A stretch of DNA of 64,000 nucleotides from Calliphora vicina (GCF_958450345.1 NC_088784.1:40300278-40364277); one strand, 5' to 3'; shown: positions 12,133 through 25,045, counted from the first letter of the stretch. The notes: generated by a model from the letters alone, not told the origin. Program-made: numbers and translations.

Positions 12133-13659
12133 TTGGAATTGATATACCATTTAAATGTAACGGTAGCAGATTTTATAAAAATAGTAAAATTTTCAATTTC
12201 ATTTTATTCAAAAAATTTTATGAAACCTTTCACATACATTTTTTATTATCTTTTAATTCCAAAAAAAATATATGTTTAACAAAATATATGTCTGATTAAT
12301 TTATGATTAATTCTAAAATTTTTTTTTATTCAACTGCTCATAGTTTTAGATTCCATGCCTTTAAGAGTCTGTCTTTTCATAATTGTATGAGGTAAAATTT
12401 TATTAAACAATTACCCATAGGCAAAACAAAATCGATTGTTTCCTAATTTATTATAAAAGTAATGGAGCTCCATTAGACAATAAAAATTTAATTAAAATTG
12501 TATATTTTAAATGTAAAGATTCCCAATTTGTATTACTCAAATACGCAAAAAGCAAATAAAAAAAATAAATTCTGCCACAAAATATTTTGGCAATGGCAAA
12601 AATTATTGTTTATACGTTTGAAAAATTTACTGAGCAATTTTCAAACAAATCAATTTGAAGATTTTTACCATTTTGAGATTTAAAATAAAGATAAAAAGAA
12701 TAGGAAAAAATTATGAATATTAAAATTTTGCCAAATATAAATGAACATTTATATTTTCATTAACATTCACACGAGTTCAACTTAACTATGTGTGTGTGTT
12801 CAAATAAGTATTTCCATAATTCCCCTCTCTGTAAACCCATTATTTAAATGACATGTGACATAGAAAATGAAGAAGAAAAATGCTAATGAATTGTTGTAAT
12901 TTTCATATTTGCAATTTTTAATAAATAATAATTTTTGAATGTGAATATTTTTTTATTATTTTTATTATTTTTGGGGAAAACATAAAACACACTTTCACAC
13001 AAACACACAAATTTGAAAAATTGATTTTCTGCCAAAAGTACAAAAATCACACTGAAGTCAAGAGAGAGAGTGTAAGGCCATGGCAAAATCTTACATGCCA
13101 AATAGGAAGGAAGGTAAGCTCCACACAAACAAAAAAAAACCTACAGCAAAAATAATAACAAACACACACCCATACACAAACATTAACATAGACAAGAATG
13201 TATAAGAATGTGTGTGTGTGTCGGTCCGCAATGGCATTTGTGGAGCAGAACGTAATGTTGAAAAATGAAAAGTGGAAACTCTCATAAATAGACCCAATGC
13301 CATTGCCAGCCTCACTGCAGTATGGCCAGAAAGAACACTAACTATTGTCAATACGCAGGAGCGCCATTTCATAATCCCCACCACCGCCAACTCTTCATAT
13401 CCATCCCTAATGTCATCATCGTTATCAAATTCTTTGACATCAACACGAACAAAAATCTTTATATACTATTCATACATACTTATTTACATACATATATACA
13501 TATTTATGTATATTGCCATATACACAGATCAACATTCATGGTACATTGTACTAGTTCCGTCATGTCATCGTCATCTCTCTCTCTCAGATTTCTGTACCAG
13601 ATTTTTAAGTCTTTTACATCTCTGCTCCATGTTGTTTAAACAAAATACACTTGGAGAAT
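12133..13659. other. Intergenic AT-rich DNA with CA/TG-rich patches
   Basis: Contains simple CACACA/TGTGTG stretches at about 12994..13010 and 13209..13222. Overlapping 100-135 aa frames on both strands around 13090..13680 look like chance frames in this composition. Confidence 0.45.
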
Positions 13660-14270
13660 TTGTATACCCTTCCCTATAGGGTATATATAAGTTTGTCATT
13701 CCGTTTGTAATTTCCACAATATAATTTTCCGACCCTATAAAGTATATACATATATTCTGGATCCTTATAGATAGCAGAGTCGATTAAGCCATGTCCGTCT
13801 GTCTGTTGAAATCAATTTTCTGAAGACCCCAGATATCTTTGGGATCCAAATCTTCAATAATTCTGTCAGACATGCTTTCGAGAAGTTTCCTATTTAAAAT
13901 CAACATAAACGGTCCACAAATGGCTGAGATATGAGGAAAAAACCAGGACTACCTCGATTTTTGACCAATATCTGGATTACTGAGTCATTATATATATAAT
14001 GATAGATATTTTAAAGACCTTTGCAATGACGTATATAACACCATAGTAAATTGGACCTACAATGGATCAAAATCGGAAAACAAATTTTTTAACACGGATT
14101 TTTTTTTCACCAAAAAAAAAATAAAAAAAATTTTTAAAATTTAAAAAAAAAATTAAAAAAACAATTTTGGAAAAAAAAATTTGTTTACCTAAAAATTTGT
14201 ATTTTGAAGTATAATTTGGTGAAGGGTATATACAATTCTGCACAGCCGAATATGGCACTCTTGCTTGTTT
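13660..14270 (-). repeat. Dispersed repeat family A, copy 2 (reverse orientation)
   Basis: Reverse complement of the family A consensus, from TATACCCTTCCCTATAGGGT through TCGATTAAGCCATGTCCGTC to the T/A-rich end at about 14215 (GTGAAGGGTATATACA and the 'cgaatatggcactctt' end). Divergence is spread evenly with no insertion. Confidence 0.8.
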
Positions 14271-14600
14271 TTTTCTTAATTCGATTAAATATCACAATTT
14301 GCCAGTACAAAAAAACCCATGGCTCTTGACTTAAAATCATAATGTAAATGCCCCCAAATTATGGACCGATCATCAATAAGTTTCTGTATATATGAAACTT
14401 ATTTGTTTTGAGATATATGTTTTTTAAATTGATTTTCGGAAGTAGGGTTATATGGACCGATCGGATATCTATATAATTAAGATATTTCTGAGATTTTAAC
14501 TATTTTCAGATATGTCAGTTGTAATAATGTGAAATAATATCCGGTTCTAACCAATTTTAATAGGCTTCATTCATACTTGGGGCAATATCGCATTTTCTAA
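14271..14600. repeat. Dispersed repeat family B, partial copy
   Basis: Contains AAATTATGGACCGATCATCA, GATTTTCGGAAGTAGGGTTA and TATGGACCGATCGG, phrases of the family B copy at 21185..21938. Neither end could be placed. Confidence 0.5.
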
Positions 14601-15279
14601 ACCGCTGGTATGATTAAAATTTTCAGAAAATAAAATATGTTTCCATTCTGTATATATACAAATGAGATCAGATTTGGCTGAACTTTAACTTCTTGTAAAT
14701 TAAACAATAAATTTAAAGTAAATCCGGTTAATCGTTCTACTTTAGCAATTACAGTTTAAAGAATATTGCAAAGAATATAGCCGAAAATTCAAAATTTAAT
14801 CTTAAATTTTCACAAATACTAAGCAATCTATTATTTCGACTTATTGACTAACATATACAATGTTCAAGTGAAGCGAAATCGTTTAATATTTGTAATTGCT
14901 ATATACTTTGGAATCACTTTTACAGTGTATGTAATTATTCAGCTTGAACATTCTGGAAATCATCAGGATTTTTACACCATTTACTTCTTTAAGAATATTA
15001 TTGGTGTTTACAGTGTAAAAATTAGGGTATTCTAGTTTCAAATAATGATCGATTAATCTAAAAATTTCTTACGAATCATTTTTCGAAGATTATAAAAACT
15101 AAAATTTTCGAATACCGAACAATTTTATGGAGGTTATTCGAATAAATATATATTTTTTAATTTTTTTTTATAATACTAAATTTAACTAAGTAATAATTTC
15201 TTCTATGGCGTTAACAATAACTTGATCCACTCAAAACGAATAGATTAGACCCAAATCACGGTTTAAACGTTTATCAAAA

Positions 15280-15838
15280 ACGGTTACTGCGATATTATTA
15301 AAGTGAACTAAGAAAAATTTAAATTTGCATAACTTTTAATCCGTTTATATATTGCGTTTTAATCTGCTCAGTAGTCTCGGAGTTATAATAACAAATTGAA
15401 GCAAAAAATATATTTTGTATGTGAAAATAGCAAATTTTTTTGTTTTAAAAAATCATGAAAAATCGAAAACGGCAGAAATTGTTCAGATTTGTTACTTTAT
15501 CGCAAAGCCACATGTAATAGGAACAAAATGAGATATCGATCATACAAATCGATTGATTCATTTCGAAATAATCCATCGATTTTTATTATCGATATCTCAT
15601 TTTGTTCCTATTACATTTTAAAGGTTATGTAAATTTCAACTTTTCTAAGTTTATTTTAATAACATTGGACTAACCCTTTATGAGTAATCATTAATTATAT
15701 TTTTATAATTTTACTTAAAACTTAAAAAAAAAAACCATCCATAGAATTGAAAAATTGGACAATTTTTGTACTAGGTAGCCATGATGCATCAAATCTATAT
15801 AGTGGTTCGTCAAGCCTTTTTTTGCAGTTGACCTTTGT
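15280..15838. repeat. Fold-back family D, copy 2 (left end truncated)
   Basis: Begins inside the left arm (ACGGTTACTGCGATATTATT) and includes GCTCAGTAGTCTCGGAGTTA and the centre. The right arm ends in CAGTTGACCTTTGTAATATT. Its unbroken CAGTAGTCTCGGAG is the empty-site equivalent of the insertion at 18717. Confidence 0.75.
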
Positions 15839-18440
15839 AATATTAATATAATATCCAACAGTTTAAATATTTATTTGACTTTTGAAATTTATGTTTTTTT
15901 ACATATGTTTTATTTGTGGTATTTTAAAAAAATTACATAAAAAAATTTAATTTTAATTTTGAACCCTCGCTATAAAGTAACGAAACATCTCAAACTATTT
16001 AAATTTAAAATATTTGTAATGTTACAATACCATTTGCCTTTAATACTGAACTCCACAAAAATATCAATAAATTTCTAGTTGAATCACTATTGAAATTTCT
16101 TCATGTGCATTAATATTTTCGTTTTCAACTGTAAGTTTACGAGCAAACTTTGTATATTTTAAATGTGAATATAAATGATGATGAGCATGATGTAAATAGA
16201 CCACCCTCCTGCTCCACCCTAATTGCCGAAAATTTTAGAGAACTTGAGGTTTATGTGTGTGTGTGAGTGTGTGTTTTTCTTTCTGCTGAAAATGTGCAAT
16301 TTTCAATTTTTTATAAAGATTTTAGATGTTTTTTTTTAGTTTTCTTTGAAAATTAATGTATTTTTATAGTATTTATTTACATACAAAATGTTTATTATCT
16401 ATTTTTGTAACAAATAAATTTTTCAAGTGCAAAACAAAATAAATTATTGGAAAATACGTTGATTGGTTTTTTATTTTTGGGAGGGGGGGTCTGTTGTTTT
16501 TGGTCTTTATGCATGCGATATTTTTGCTGCAATTTCACAATTTTGAGTTCATTTAAATAAATTTTATTGTTAAATGTAAAATGTTACAACAAGACATGAG
16601 TAGACCATTAACTAAATACTACTTATGTATGTAGGTTCATTTATAAAAAAAAATTTAAAAAAATACAAAGTTTTTTTTAGTTCTTTTTAGCTTTTTTGTT
16701 TAAAAAGTTTAAATAAAAAAACCAAATGTTGTTAACAAAAAATAAATAAATAAATACACAGAGAGCAAGATATACTAAAAGAGAGCACCACTGCAAAAAC
16801 AGCAACAAACTAAAAATTGCATTAACAATAAAATTAAATTGTTTAAACAAAAAAAAAACTAGTAAAATTTTTAATGACGTTTGCGATAATAAAAATTCTT
16901 GTATAATTATTTTCCGTATTCAAATAAACGCAGACAAAGTAGCCACACATACACACGCACACACATTAATATATGTATGTATGTGTGTATGTTTATGTAA
17001 ATTTTTTAACAAAAATATTTATTTTGCAAATTATACAATAATTTATAACAAATTCACCCACCACACACTTGGAAAATATGGATTATTTTATAAACGAAAT
17101 GCTAAAGTTAAAGTTGTTGCTTTAAATATTGAAAATTAACTTTAAAAGTACACAGTTTTGTTGGTAATAAATACAAATGGATATTTTCTTCTTTGTTTTA
17201 TTAAAAAAAACCTTTATATTAAATTTAACAAACACTCACTCTCACTAAAATAGAATAGAATCGAATTGAAACTACACATACACTGGTGTTTGAAAATTTT
17301 CTTTAATTTGAACTTTTTTTTCCAGTCGTTGTAAGGGTAGTTTTATATGCTCCCATATATAGTTGGTTGGCTGGATAGATGACGGGGTGTATTCTTAAAA
17401 ATGTTGATTATATTTTTCCTTAAGTTTTCTTTAGTACTCCATCAAGAAAAAAAACACAAACTTAAACTTTTTTTTCCACAAAAACTCAAACCACTCACAG
17501 ACTGAATCAGAAATGACTGACTGACTGACTTAATATTCCTTCACTTACAATATACTTTTATTCAGATTTATGTATTTCGAACTAATGTTTATTAATATTT
17601 TATATTTTCTATATTGTGTGTTGTTGTTGTTGTTTTATTTTTCTTTTTCAAAATTATTTTACAATTTAAACACTGCGTTTGTTATTTTGTTGACTACCGG
17701 CGCTTAGAACTTTCCGTTATAAACTGATTCATATTGTGCTGTGAAAATTCGCCGTATGGTTGATTCTTTCTATATGAACCGCAAAGGGTGAAACTTTATT
17801 CGTATTCGTTAAAGTGTATAATACATGTAAAAGTGTATCTGTGAATGTATTTGTTTGCAGAAACATTTCTGAATCGAAGCATTTAATGAAAAAATACGAA
17901 AATATTGAAAAAAGCTCATTGTGCTTGTGTATGCGTATGCGCTTCAATATACGAGTATGTCGAGTATGAAAAAAAGCTTTCTTTTTTGCTGTTATTTCGT
18001 CCACATGGTTTTTAAGGATAACGAAAGCAAAGCAAGGAGTAAAAAACACGTGCATACAAATAAAAGGGAAACATTTATTTATTACACTTAAACAAAATTT
18101 AAATTTCAATATACACAAGTTTACAAGAAAATATATGTATATTTTTGTTTGTTCATTGAATGAAGCATAAATTTTTGGTGGTAGTTAATTAAACATTAGC
18201 TGTTTCCCAAATATTCATCACAATTTAAGAAAAATTGGTTTTTGTTTTTCATCTATCCTCATTTGTTTATAAAAAATGTTCGTATGGTATCGTTATAATT
18301 TTCTAAATTTAAAAAGATTATTATGTTTTTAATGAATAAAGTAATAAAAAAATAATTATGAAAAAATTAATGTTAGTTTAATTTGTACACTCAAAATATT
18401 ATGTATTTAGGTAAATTCAACAGAAAATTCATTAATAACA
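15839..18440. other. Intergenic AT-rich DNA
   Basis: Large stretch without recognised repeats. It holds TGTGTGTG (about 16253..16275), a GTTGTTGTTGTT run near 17623 and GACTGACTGACT near 17517. The 129 aa minus-strand frame at 17729..18118 has no recognised domain and is treated as chance. Confidence 0.45.
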
Positions 18441-18442
18441 CA

Positions 18443-19690
18443 AGGCAACAAAATCGAAAAAATTTTAGAAGCTTTTTAAACCACTACACAATTTTGATGT
18501 ATTGTGGTACTAGTAGTGCAAATACAAATTTGAAATTCTGAGAAGTTTTTTTTTTAAAAAAATGTTTAATTATTTTTAGACATTTCTCCACATAAATAAT
18601 GATTACTCAAAAACGGTTAATCCGATATTATTAAAGTAAACTTAGAAAAATTTAAATTTACATATACTTTAATATATTTTATATACATATTTCGTTTTAA
18701 TCGTCTCAGTAGTTACTAGGGTGATCGACCCGGTTTTTTGATTAAGTCGGTTTCGGTTTTTTTGAAAAGCTAACATTTCGAATATCGAAGAAACCGGGTT
18801 TTTCTCCTCGAATAAATGGTTTTTTTAAAAGTGTGTTTTTATGAGTTTTCGTGTATTAAAAATTTTAAGAAATATTTTAAATCCATTTAAAACAAATACT
18901 CCAACTATTTTCGAAGACTTTTAATTTTTGTATAAATGTTACAAGCGATCTGGACAGCTTAAAAACATACTCAATGCTTTGTTAACTATATGTCCTACAA
19001 TTACACTGAGAAAGATCATTTTCAATTTCTAGCTTTATAAAAACAAAAGAAAAAAATTTAGATATTTTTTTTGACCAATTTATGTTTCTAAAAACCTAAC
19101 GTAGTTGTTGACATTTGCAATTAAATAAAATTCATATAATATCAACCACTCCCTTTTAGAAAAAAATCAATTTTAATTTGAGCATGGTTCAAATTTGATC
19201 CGAAGACCTTGTGAAGGTTAAAAGAAATAATCAAAATTAGAATTGAAAAGTTTTTAAGCATTTTTTGTTAAATGTTTTCATTTTTGTGTTATGTTTTTCC
19301 ATGAACTGTTTTTGTTTTAATAACTATTATTTTAATAAATAAATCTTTTTTCCTTCTTATATCTATGCATTTCAATATTTTTCCATAAAAACCGGTTAAG
19401 CGGTTATTATTAAAAAACCGAAACCGGTTTATATTAAATTGCAATTTTTCGAAGAAACCGAAAACCGGTTTCTAAAGACTGTGGAAGAATCGACCACCCT
19501 AGTAGTTACGGAGTTATAATAACAAATTTAAGAAAAAATATATTTTTTAATTGAAAATAGCTAATTTTTTGTTTTAAAAAACTCATGAAAAATCGAAAAC
19601 TGCATAAATTGTTCAGGTTTATTAATTTATCGCAAAGCCATATATAATAGCAACAAAATGTGATATTGATCATAAAAATCGATTGATTCT
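18443..19690. repeat. Fold-back family D, copy 3, interrupted by a hAT-like MITE
   Basis: Left end ACACAAGGCAACAAAATCGA and the left arm continue to CTCAGTAGTTAC at 18716. The family resumes at 19502 (GTAGTTACGGAGTTATAATA) and continues to the centre (TCGATTGATTC at 19679). The right arm is missing. Confidence 0.8.
18717..19501. mobile_element. hAT-like MITE, 785 bp, with 8-bp target duplication
   Basis: Termini TAGGGTGATCGA and, in reverse complement, TAGGGTGGTCGA. The 8-bp direct repeat GTAGTTAC lies at 18709..18716 and 19502..19509. Family D copies 1 and 2 show the uninterrupted site, which confirms the boundaries. The interior is AT-rich with ACCGGTT/CGGTTTCGG phrases and no transposase. 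Confidence 0.85.
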
Positions 19691-19755
19691 TATCGAATTA
19701 ATTCAAAATTAAGTGAATTCGCTAGTGTGTCCCAATTTTTTTTTTTATTTTCAAA

Positions 19756-20528
19756 CATATGGGCAATTCCATATCATCGTACGTGACATTTGTACGCATA
19801 AAGAGTACGCATAAAATAAGAGTATCTGAAAAATAAGTTGGTCTTTATGTTCCATTCAGAGGGTGCTATATTTTAAAATAATAAAAAGTTCTTTCGAAAT
19901 ATTATTGTCCAAAATATTGAGCGAAATAAGAGTATATCGTACGTGATATAAAACGGAACTCATTTTGAGGTACATGTAGAAATATGCGAACATATTCGAA
20001 TCGTGAGAGGCGTTATGTTTTCTTTTAATTTCTTACACTAAACGAAATATTTTTCCTTTAAAATCCGTCATATTTAATTAAAAACAATCTTTGGATGATT
20101 TTATAATAAATAAAATTTAATATCGTACGTGACATAACGTATGTGACAGATTTTTCTCTTATAATAAAACAATATATATTCTGTAAATATATGTGTACAA
20201 AAAGTAAAAAAATTAATAGAAAATATGTATACATTCGGTTTCAATAAACAATTTGCCAATAGCAAAAAAACAATCAGAGTCAAATTCATTTCATACTACA
20301 AGCTAATTGTGAGCCTAGTTTTCGCCGCAATTTTAGCCTAAAACATACCTAAAACATTAAAAAATTAAATATAACCAGTTTAAACTATCATTTTTGTATT
20401 TAAAATGTTGTAATATGTAACATAGTTACATTTTATTATTTTCTTCTATTCAAATCATCTTGAAAAAAAGTTTCAAGTGTTTTTGTGTTTTCAGTCGTGG
20501 TAGCGATTCACGTGGAATTGCGCATATG
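19756..20528. mobile_element. TIR element with repeated CGTACGTGACAT motifs
   Basis: Outer ends CATATGGGCAATTCC (19756) and, in reverse complement, CATATGCGCAATTCC (20528) are inverted. ATCGTACGTGACAT-type motifs occur near 19777, 19937 and 20123, plus ACGTATGTGACA near 20145. No open frame of interest. Confidence 0.6.
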
Positions 20529-20604
20529 GAATTTAAAAGCTTATAGGGTAAAGTATTTTTGAGATTTTGTTCAGATTTTTCGGAAGAGCTTGTCAAGATG
20601 TCAC

Positions 20605-22840
20605 TAGAGTGTCCCTTAGAATTATTTTTTTTGGAATGTTGAAACGGTACCCGCTGAAAACTTTCGTAATGACCTAAAATACCACCAAAAAAATTTTTTA
20701 GCTTGCTCTAAGAACAACCCGTGCCGACTTTCGATTTAGTTATGAGATGCATTTACAAGGGGAAAAAATGCATTTTTTCAGTTTTTTTTTTAAATTGTTG
20801 GCATTAAATAATTACTTTTGCAATTTAATTTTAAAGAATCGAAATATGTACGTACGTAATTGTCGTTCTAATAAGATATAAAAGACAAAAATTGGTTAAA
20901 AACTGTTAAAGTTATTAAAAAATCGGCAGGCCATTAATGTGTCTCAGGTCACTAGAACAAGAAATGTAGGAACTAAATTAACATATTTTGAGAAATATTA
21001 AAACAAAAGTTTATTCTTACTTAAAATATATCCATATTTACTTGTATATGAGTTTTTATCTTCATAGGATACAGTTAATCTATTCGCTGGTATAACCAAA
21101 AAAAATATTTTTTAACGGCAGTTTCAAAACTCCAATTTCATGTTTTTAATTTGGGGATTTATTTACAACATATAGAGAATAAAACAAGTAAGAAAGTATG
21201 GTCGGTCAAGCCCGACCATATAATACCCTACACTAAGTAAAAGAGCAAAAACAATTTTTCTTTTAAAATTTCAATAATTTATATTTTTGAGTGATTTTCG
21301 GAAGTGGGGTTATATGGGGGCTATGACCAATTATGGACCGATCACCATGAAATTAGGTCGTGTGATTTATGTCTATATTAAAGTTAACTATGTTGAATTT
21401 TGTGTGTTTACCAACATTTTTAAGCGATTTATGCACGTTAAAGTGATTTTCGGAAGCGGGTCTATATGGGAGCTATGACTAATTATGGACCGATCGTAAC
21501 AAAATTTGGTGACATGAATTTTGTGTATATAAAACTTATTTGGAGCGGAATTTGTGGAGATACATTCATAAATTAAACATTTATGACCGATAAAGTCCAA
21601 TTTCGGGAGGACATTTGTATGGGGGCTAGGTGCAATAGTGGACCGATTTCAGCCAGTTTCAATAGGCTTGGTCCTTGAGCCGAAAAAATAATATGTACCA
21701 AATTTGGTCGAAATATCTTCTAAATTGCGACCTGTACTCTGCGCACAAGGTTTACATGGACAGCCAGCCTGCCAGCCAGCCGACCAGACGGACGGACGGA
21801 CATCGCTTAATCGACTCAGAAAGTGATTCTAAGTCGATCGGTATACTTTAAGGTGGGTGTTAGACTAATATTTTTGGGCGTTACAAACATCTGCACAAAC
21901 GCATAATACCCTCCCCACTATGGTGGTGTAGGGTATAAAAAATGTGATAAAAAGTTGTTCCGTACCTGCAATATAAATTTTGTGATTTTCGAGAAAAACT
22001 AATTTTTTTGCCATATTTTGGCGAATGAGCTCAATTTCCTTACTGTTATTAATTTTAAGTAAACTCTGTTCAGAATATTATAGTCCAGGCAATTTTAATT
22101 ATAGTCTGAAAGTTTTTCTAAAATCGGAAAACGTTAACCCTTAAATCGTGAACGTCAAAGGTAAAATTTTTCAATATATGGAATTTCTAATGGAAAGATA
22201 GCGAAATGTTATATATTTTTGGGCCGAATTTGATGATACTTAAGAAAAATATAACATGAAGTCTAGTATTTACAATAACAGCACCCCATGTGATGATCAA
22301 AAAATTCTGAAATTTGTTTAACAACATTTTTAAAAACTTGAAATTGGAGTTTTGAAACTGCCGTTAAAAAAAATATTTTTTTTAACCTGCGAATAGGTTC
22401 ACTGTATCCTATGACATATACAAGTAAATATGGATATATTTTAAGTAAGAATAAACTTTTGTTTTAATATTCTTCAAAATATGTTAATTTAGTTCCTACA
22501 TTTCTTATTATAGTGGCCTGAGACACTTTAATGGCCCGGCGATTTTTTAATAACTTTAACATTTTTTAACCAATTTTTATCTTTTATATCTTATTAGAAC
22601 GACAATTACGTACACATTTTAAATTAAATTGCAAAAGTAATTATGTAATGGCAAAAATTTAAGAAAAAACTGAAAAAAAATGCATTTTTCCCCTTGTAAA
22701 TGCACCTCAAAACTAAATCGAAAGTCGGCACGGGTTGCCTTTCTTAGAACAAGCTAAAATTTTATTTGGTGGTATTTTAGGATATTACGAAAGTTTTCAG
22801 CGAGTACCGTTTAAAAACTTCAATTCTAAGGGACACTCTA
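20605..22840. repeat. Fold-back family C, copy 2, full length, with family B nested inside
   Basis: TAGAGTGTCCCTTAGAATT at the left and its complement at the right bound two inverted arms of about 550-570 bp (20605..21165 and about 22280..22840). Arms share CCCGTGCCGACTTTCGATTT and other blocks. Without the nested family B copy (21185..21938) the element would be about 1.5 kb. No coding capacity. TA flanks the inner GAGTGTCC, but the 8-bp flanks do not match. Confidence 0.85.
21185..21938 (+). repeat. Dispersed repeat family B, full copy nested in family C
   Basis: Starts CAAGTAAGAAAGTATGGTCG with a small palindrome (GGTCGGTCAAGCCCGACC) and ends TATGGTGGTGTAGGGTATAA. Two internal units of about 155 bp repeat the phrase GATTTTCGGAAG.GGG.(T)TATATGGG.GCTATGAC. 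Contains GGACGGACATCGCTTAATCG. The 63 and 70 aa frames here only cross the repeat. Comparison with 9121..9145 shows a clean insertion at ATAAAA. Confidence 0.8.
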
Positions 22841-23494
22841 ATAAAATTTTAAACTCAATTATTTCGAAATGGCAAACAAATTATACACTATTTTTTATTA
22901 AGGGGACGATATAGACCATGTAATCTTAAATTTTGTAATTGCGTTGCTAGTTTTTAGTCCCCATTGAATAAAACCAAAAGACTAAATTATTTTTCAGTTA
23001 CACTTTACAAATGTCACGTTCGATGAAATGGAAATGTCCATATGCTAGGAAACTACTAAAGAAAATATTTATTAAAACAGAATTTACACTGTTCATTTTT
23101 AATATTTTGTTCCAATTTTAATATTATGTATTTGAGTTTGACACAAACCCCTATATGTTTCACAGCTTGAATAAAACCTTGTGAACTAGTGTAACTAGGA
23201 AATTTGTAAAAAAAACTAAATTATTGCACACAAAAACCAACCCTTACTAAATAAACGAGTGTGTCTATTTTATTAACCAGGTTAAATGATTAAACCGGTT
23301 TGAAAAACCAGTTCATTAATAAATTTTCTCTAATTTATTTTTCGCCTTTTTCATGAACAAAACACAATTATTTCTAATAAATTTTTTTTTCCTACAGAAC
23401 ATGAAAATTAAATATTAAAATTTTTAAATACTAACAATTTCAATTCAAAATGATTACCAAATGTTCTATAATTAATAAACAATTTATTTATGCT
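22841..23494. other. Intergenic AT-rich DNA
   Basis: No recognised feature. Confidence 0.45.
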
Positions 23495-23628
23495 GCCTGT
23501 TCCACGATGTCGAAAGAAAAATGAGTCGAACAAATTTGTATGAAAAACACTCAGTTTTTAAAACTCTTTCGAATAGTTTTCATACAAATTTGTTCTAATC
23601 ATTTTTCTTTTGACATCGTGAAACAGGC
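23495..23628. mobile_element. Small palindromic MITE, 134 bp
   Basis: GCCTGTTCCACGATGTCGAA at the left pairs with the complement of TTGACATCGTGAAACAGGC at the right. Pairing continues through AACAAATTTGTATGAAAA on both sides. No target duplication could be fixed. Confidence 0.7.
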
Positions 23629-23679
23629 CTAAGATTTTTTTTACTCGGAAATATTTTTTAAAGTTTAAAAAAATAAAAG

Positions 23680-24770
23680 AGTGCTATATTCGGCTGTGCC
23701 GAATCTTATATACCCTCACAAATTATACTTCAAAATAAAAAATTTAAAATTTTTTTTTTAAATTTTAAAATTTTTTTTTGTTTTTTCAATTTTTTTTTGT
23801 GAATAAAAAAATTCGGGTTAAAAATATTTTTTCCGATTTTGACTCATTGTAGGTCCAACTTACTATGGTCATATATTTGTCGTTGCAAATGTCTTTGAAA
23901 TATCTGTCATTAGATATCCATATTGTATGTATTAATGTCTTAGTAATCCAGATATAGGTCAAAAATAGGTCAAACACCGAGGTTGTCCTGATTCGAGGTT
24001 GTTCCTTATATCTCAGCCATTTGTGGACCGATTTTGCTGATTTTAAATAGCAAACTTCTCGATGTCTGACAGAATTATTGAAGATTTGAATCCCGAAGAT
24101 ATCTGGTTTCAACAGACAGACATACGGACATGGCTTAATCGACTCCGCTATTTATAAGGATCCAGAATATACAGTGGTGGCCAGGTAATTAAGACAATCA
24201 TTGTTTGCTTAATTCCATGTAATTGTCAATTATTTTTTCAAATATTTCCACAAATATGTATGCATGAGGACTGTTTTAACACACAAGTGTGTTTTATTCG
24301 ACTGTATCAATTCATACATATTCACCACGAACTCATAAGATTTTTCTACAACTTGACCAAAATTTTTTTTTTTAAATAAACATATTTTCTCACATTTATA
24401 TCATTATATTTTTATTATTATAAAATATTCGGACCAAATTTCGTATTTTTAGTTCCATTAGTTTCGGACATATCATGTTATTAACAGCGGATGTTGCTGA
24501 GGTGGGTCAACGTTTTTCCATATATGTTTTACCGATTTTTCCAAACATTTTTGAGAAACTAGAAACATTAATAATAAATTGCATACCCTTAGAGGTCCTT
24601 TTATTTTGGCTCTAACGCACTTAAAATTAAGTTGATGAAAAAAATTCAAGTATTTGTCTTAAATTGGTGGCCACCACTGTATATACTTTATAGGGTCGGA
24701 AATGAAAAATGTAGAAATTACAAACGGAATGACAAACTTATATATACCCTTCTCACGAAGGTGAATTTTT
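23680..24770 (+). repeat. Dispersed repeat family A, copy 3, interrupted by a MITE
   Basis: Starts GTGCTATATTCGGCTGTGCC and follows the family to CCAGAATAT at 24170, then resumes at 24680 with ATATACTTTATAGGGTCGGA and ends ACCCTTCTCACGAAGGTGAA. The 108 aa minus-strand frame over it is a by-product. Confidence 0.8.
24172..24679. mobile_element. Tc1/mariner-type MITE, 508 bp, TA target duplication
   Basis: Inverted ends CAGTGGTGGCCAGGTAATTA and, in reverse complement, CAGTGGTGGCCACCAATTTA; the match continues to AAGACAA. TA lies on both outer sides. The host repeat (family A) is restored exactly when the element is removed. No transposase frame. Confidence 0.8.
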
Positions 24771-24834
24771 TTTTTGTATGGGAGGTGCCATGCCCATTGT
24801 TCTTATCAGGCTTGGGGGGTTATGATTACATTGT

Positions 24835-25045
24835 GTAATATATTACAGGTAAATTACCATTACCTTGTAATTGCATTTTTGCAATTACAATTACTTGTAA
24901 TGTGTAATTGAGCAATAGCACATTACAAATTCAATTACAATTACAAGTAATTGTAATTGCAAAATTTTACATTACAATTACATGTAATTGTAATTGAAAA
25001 ATGTCAATTACAATTACAAAATTAAGAAAAAGTAATAGTAATATA
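24835..25045. repeat. Low-complexity (TAATTACAAT)n-type region
   Basis: Dense, irregular TTACAATTACA/TGTAATTGTAATT units on both strands, strongly self-complementary. Not a strict tandem array. Confidence 0.7.

Noticed and set aside
13272..13679. 135-aa and overlapping 105-aa plus-strand frames
   Set aside because: Two overlapping frames plus opposite-strand frames in CA-rich DNA; repetitive residue runs (YIHIYIFMYIAIY) point to chance.
17729..18118. 129-aa minus-strand open frame
   Set aside because: Composition follows the local AT-rich DNA, with no domain, no splice-supported context and no homology I recognise.
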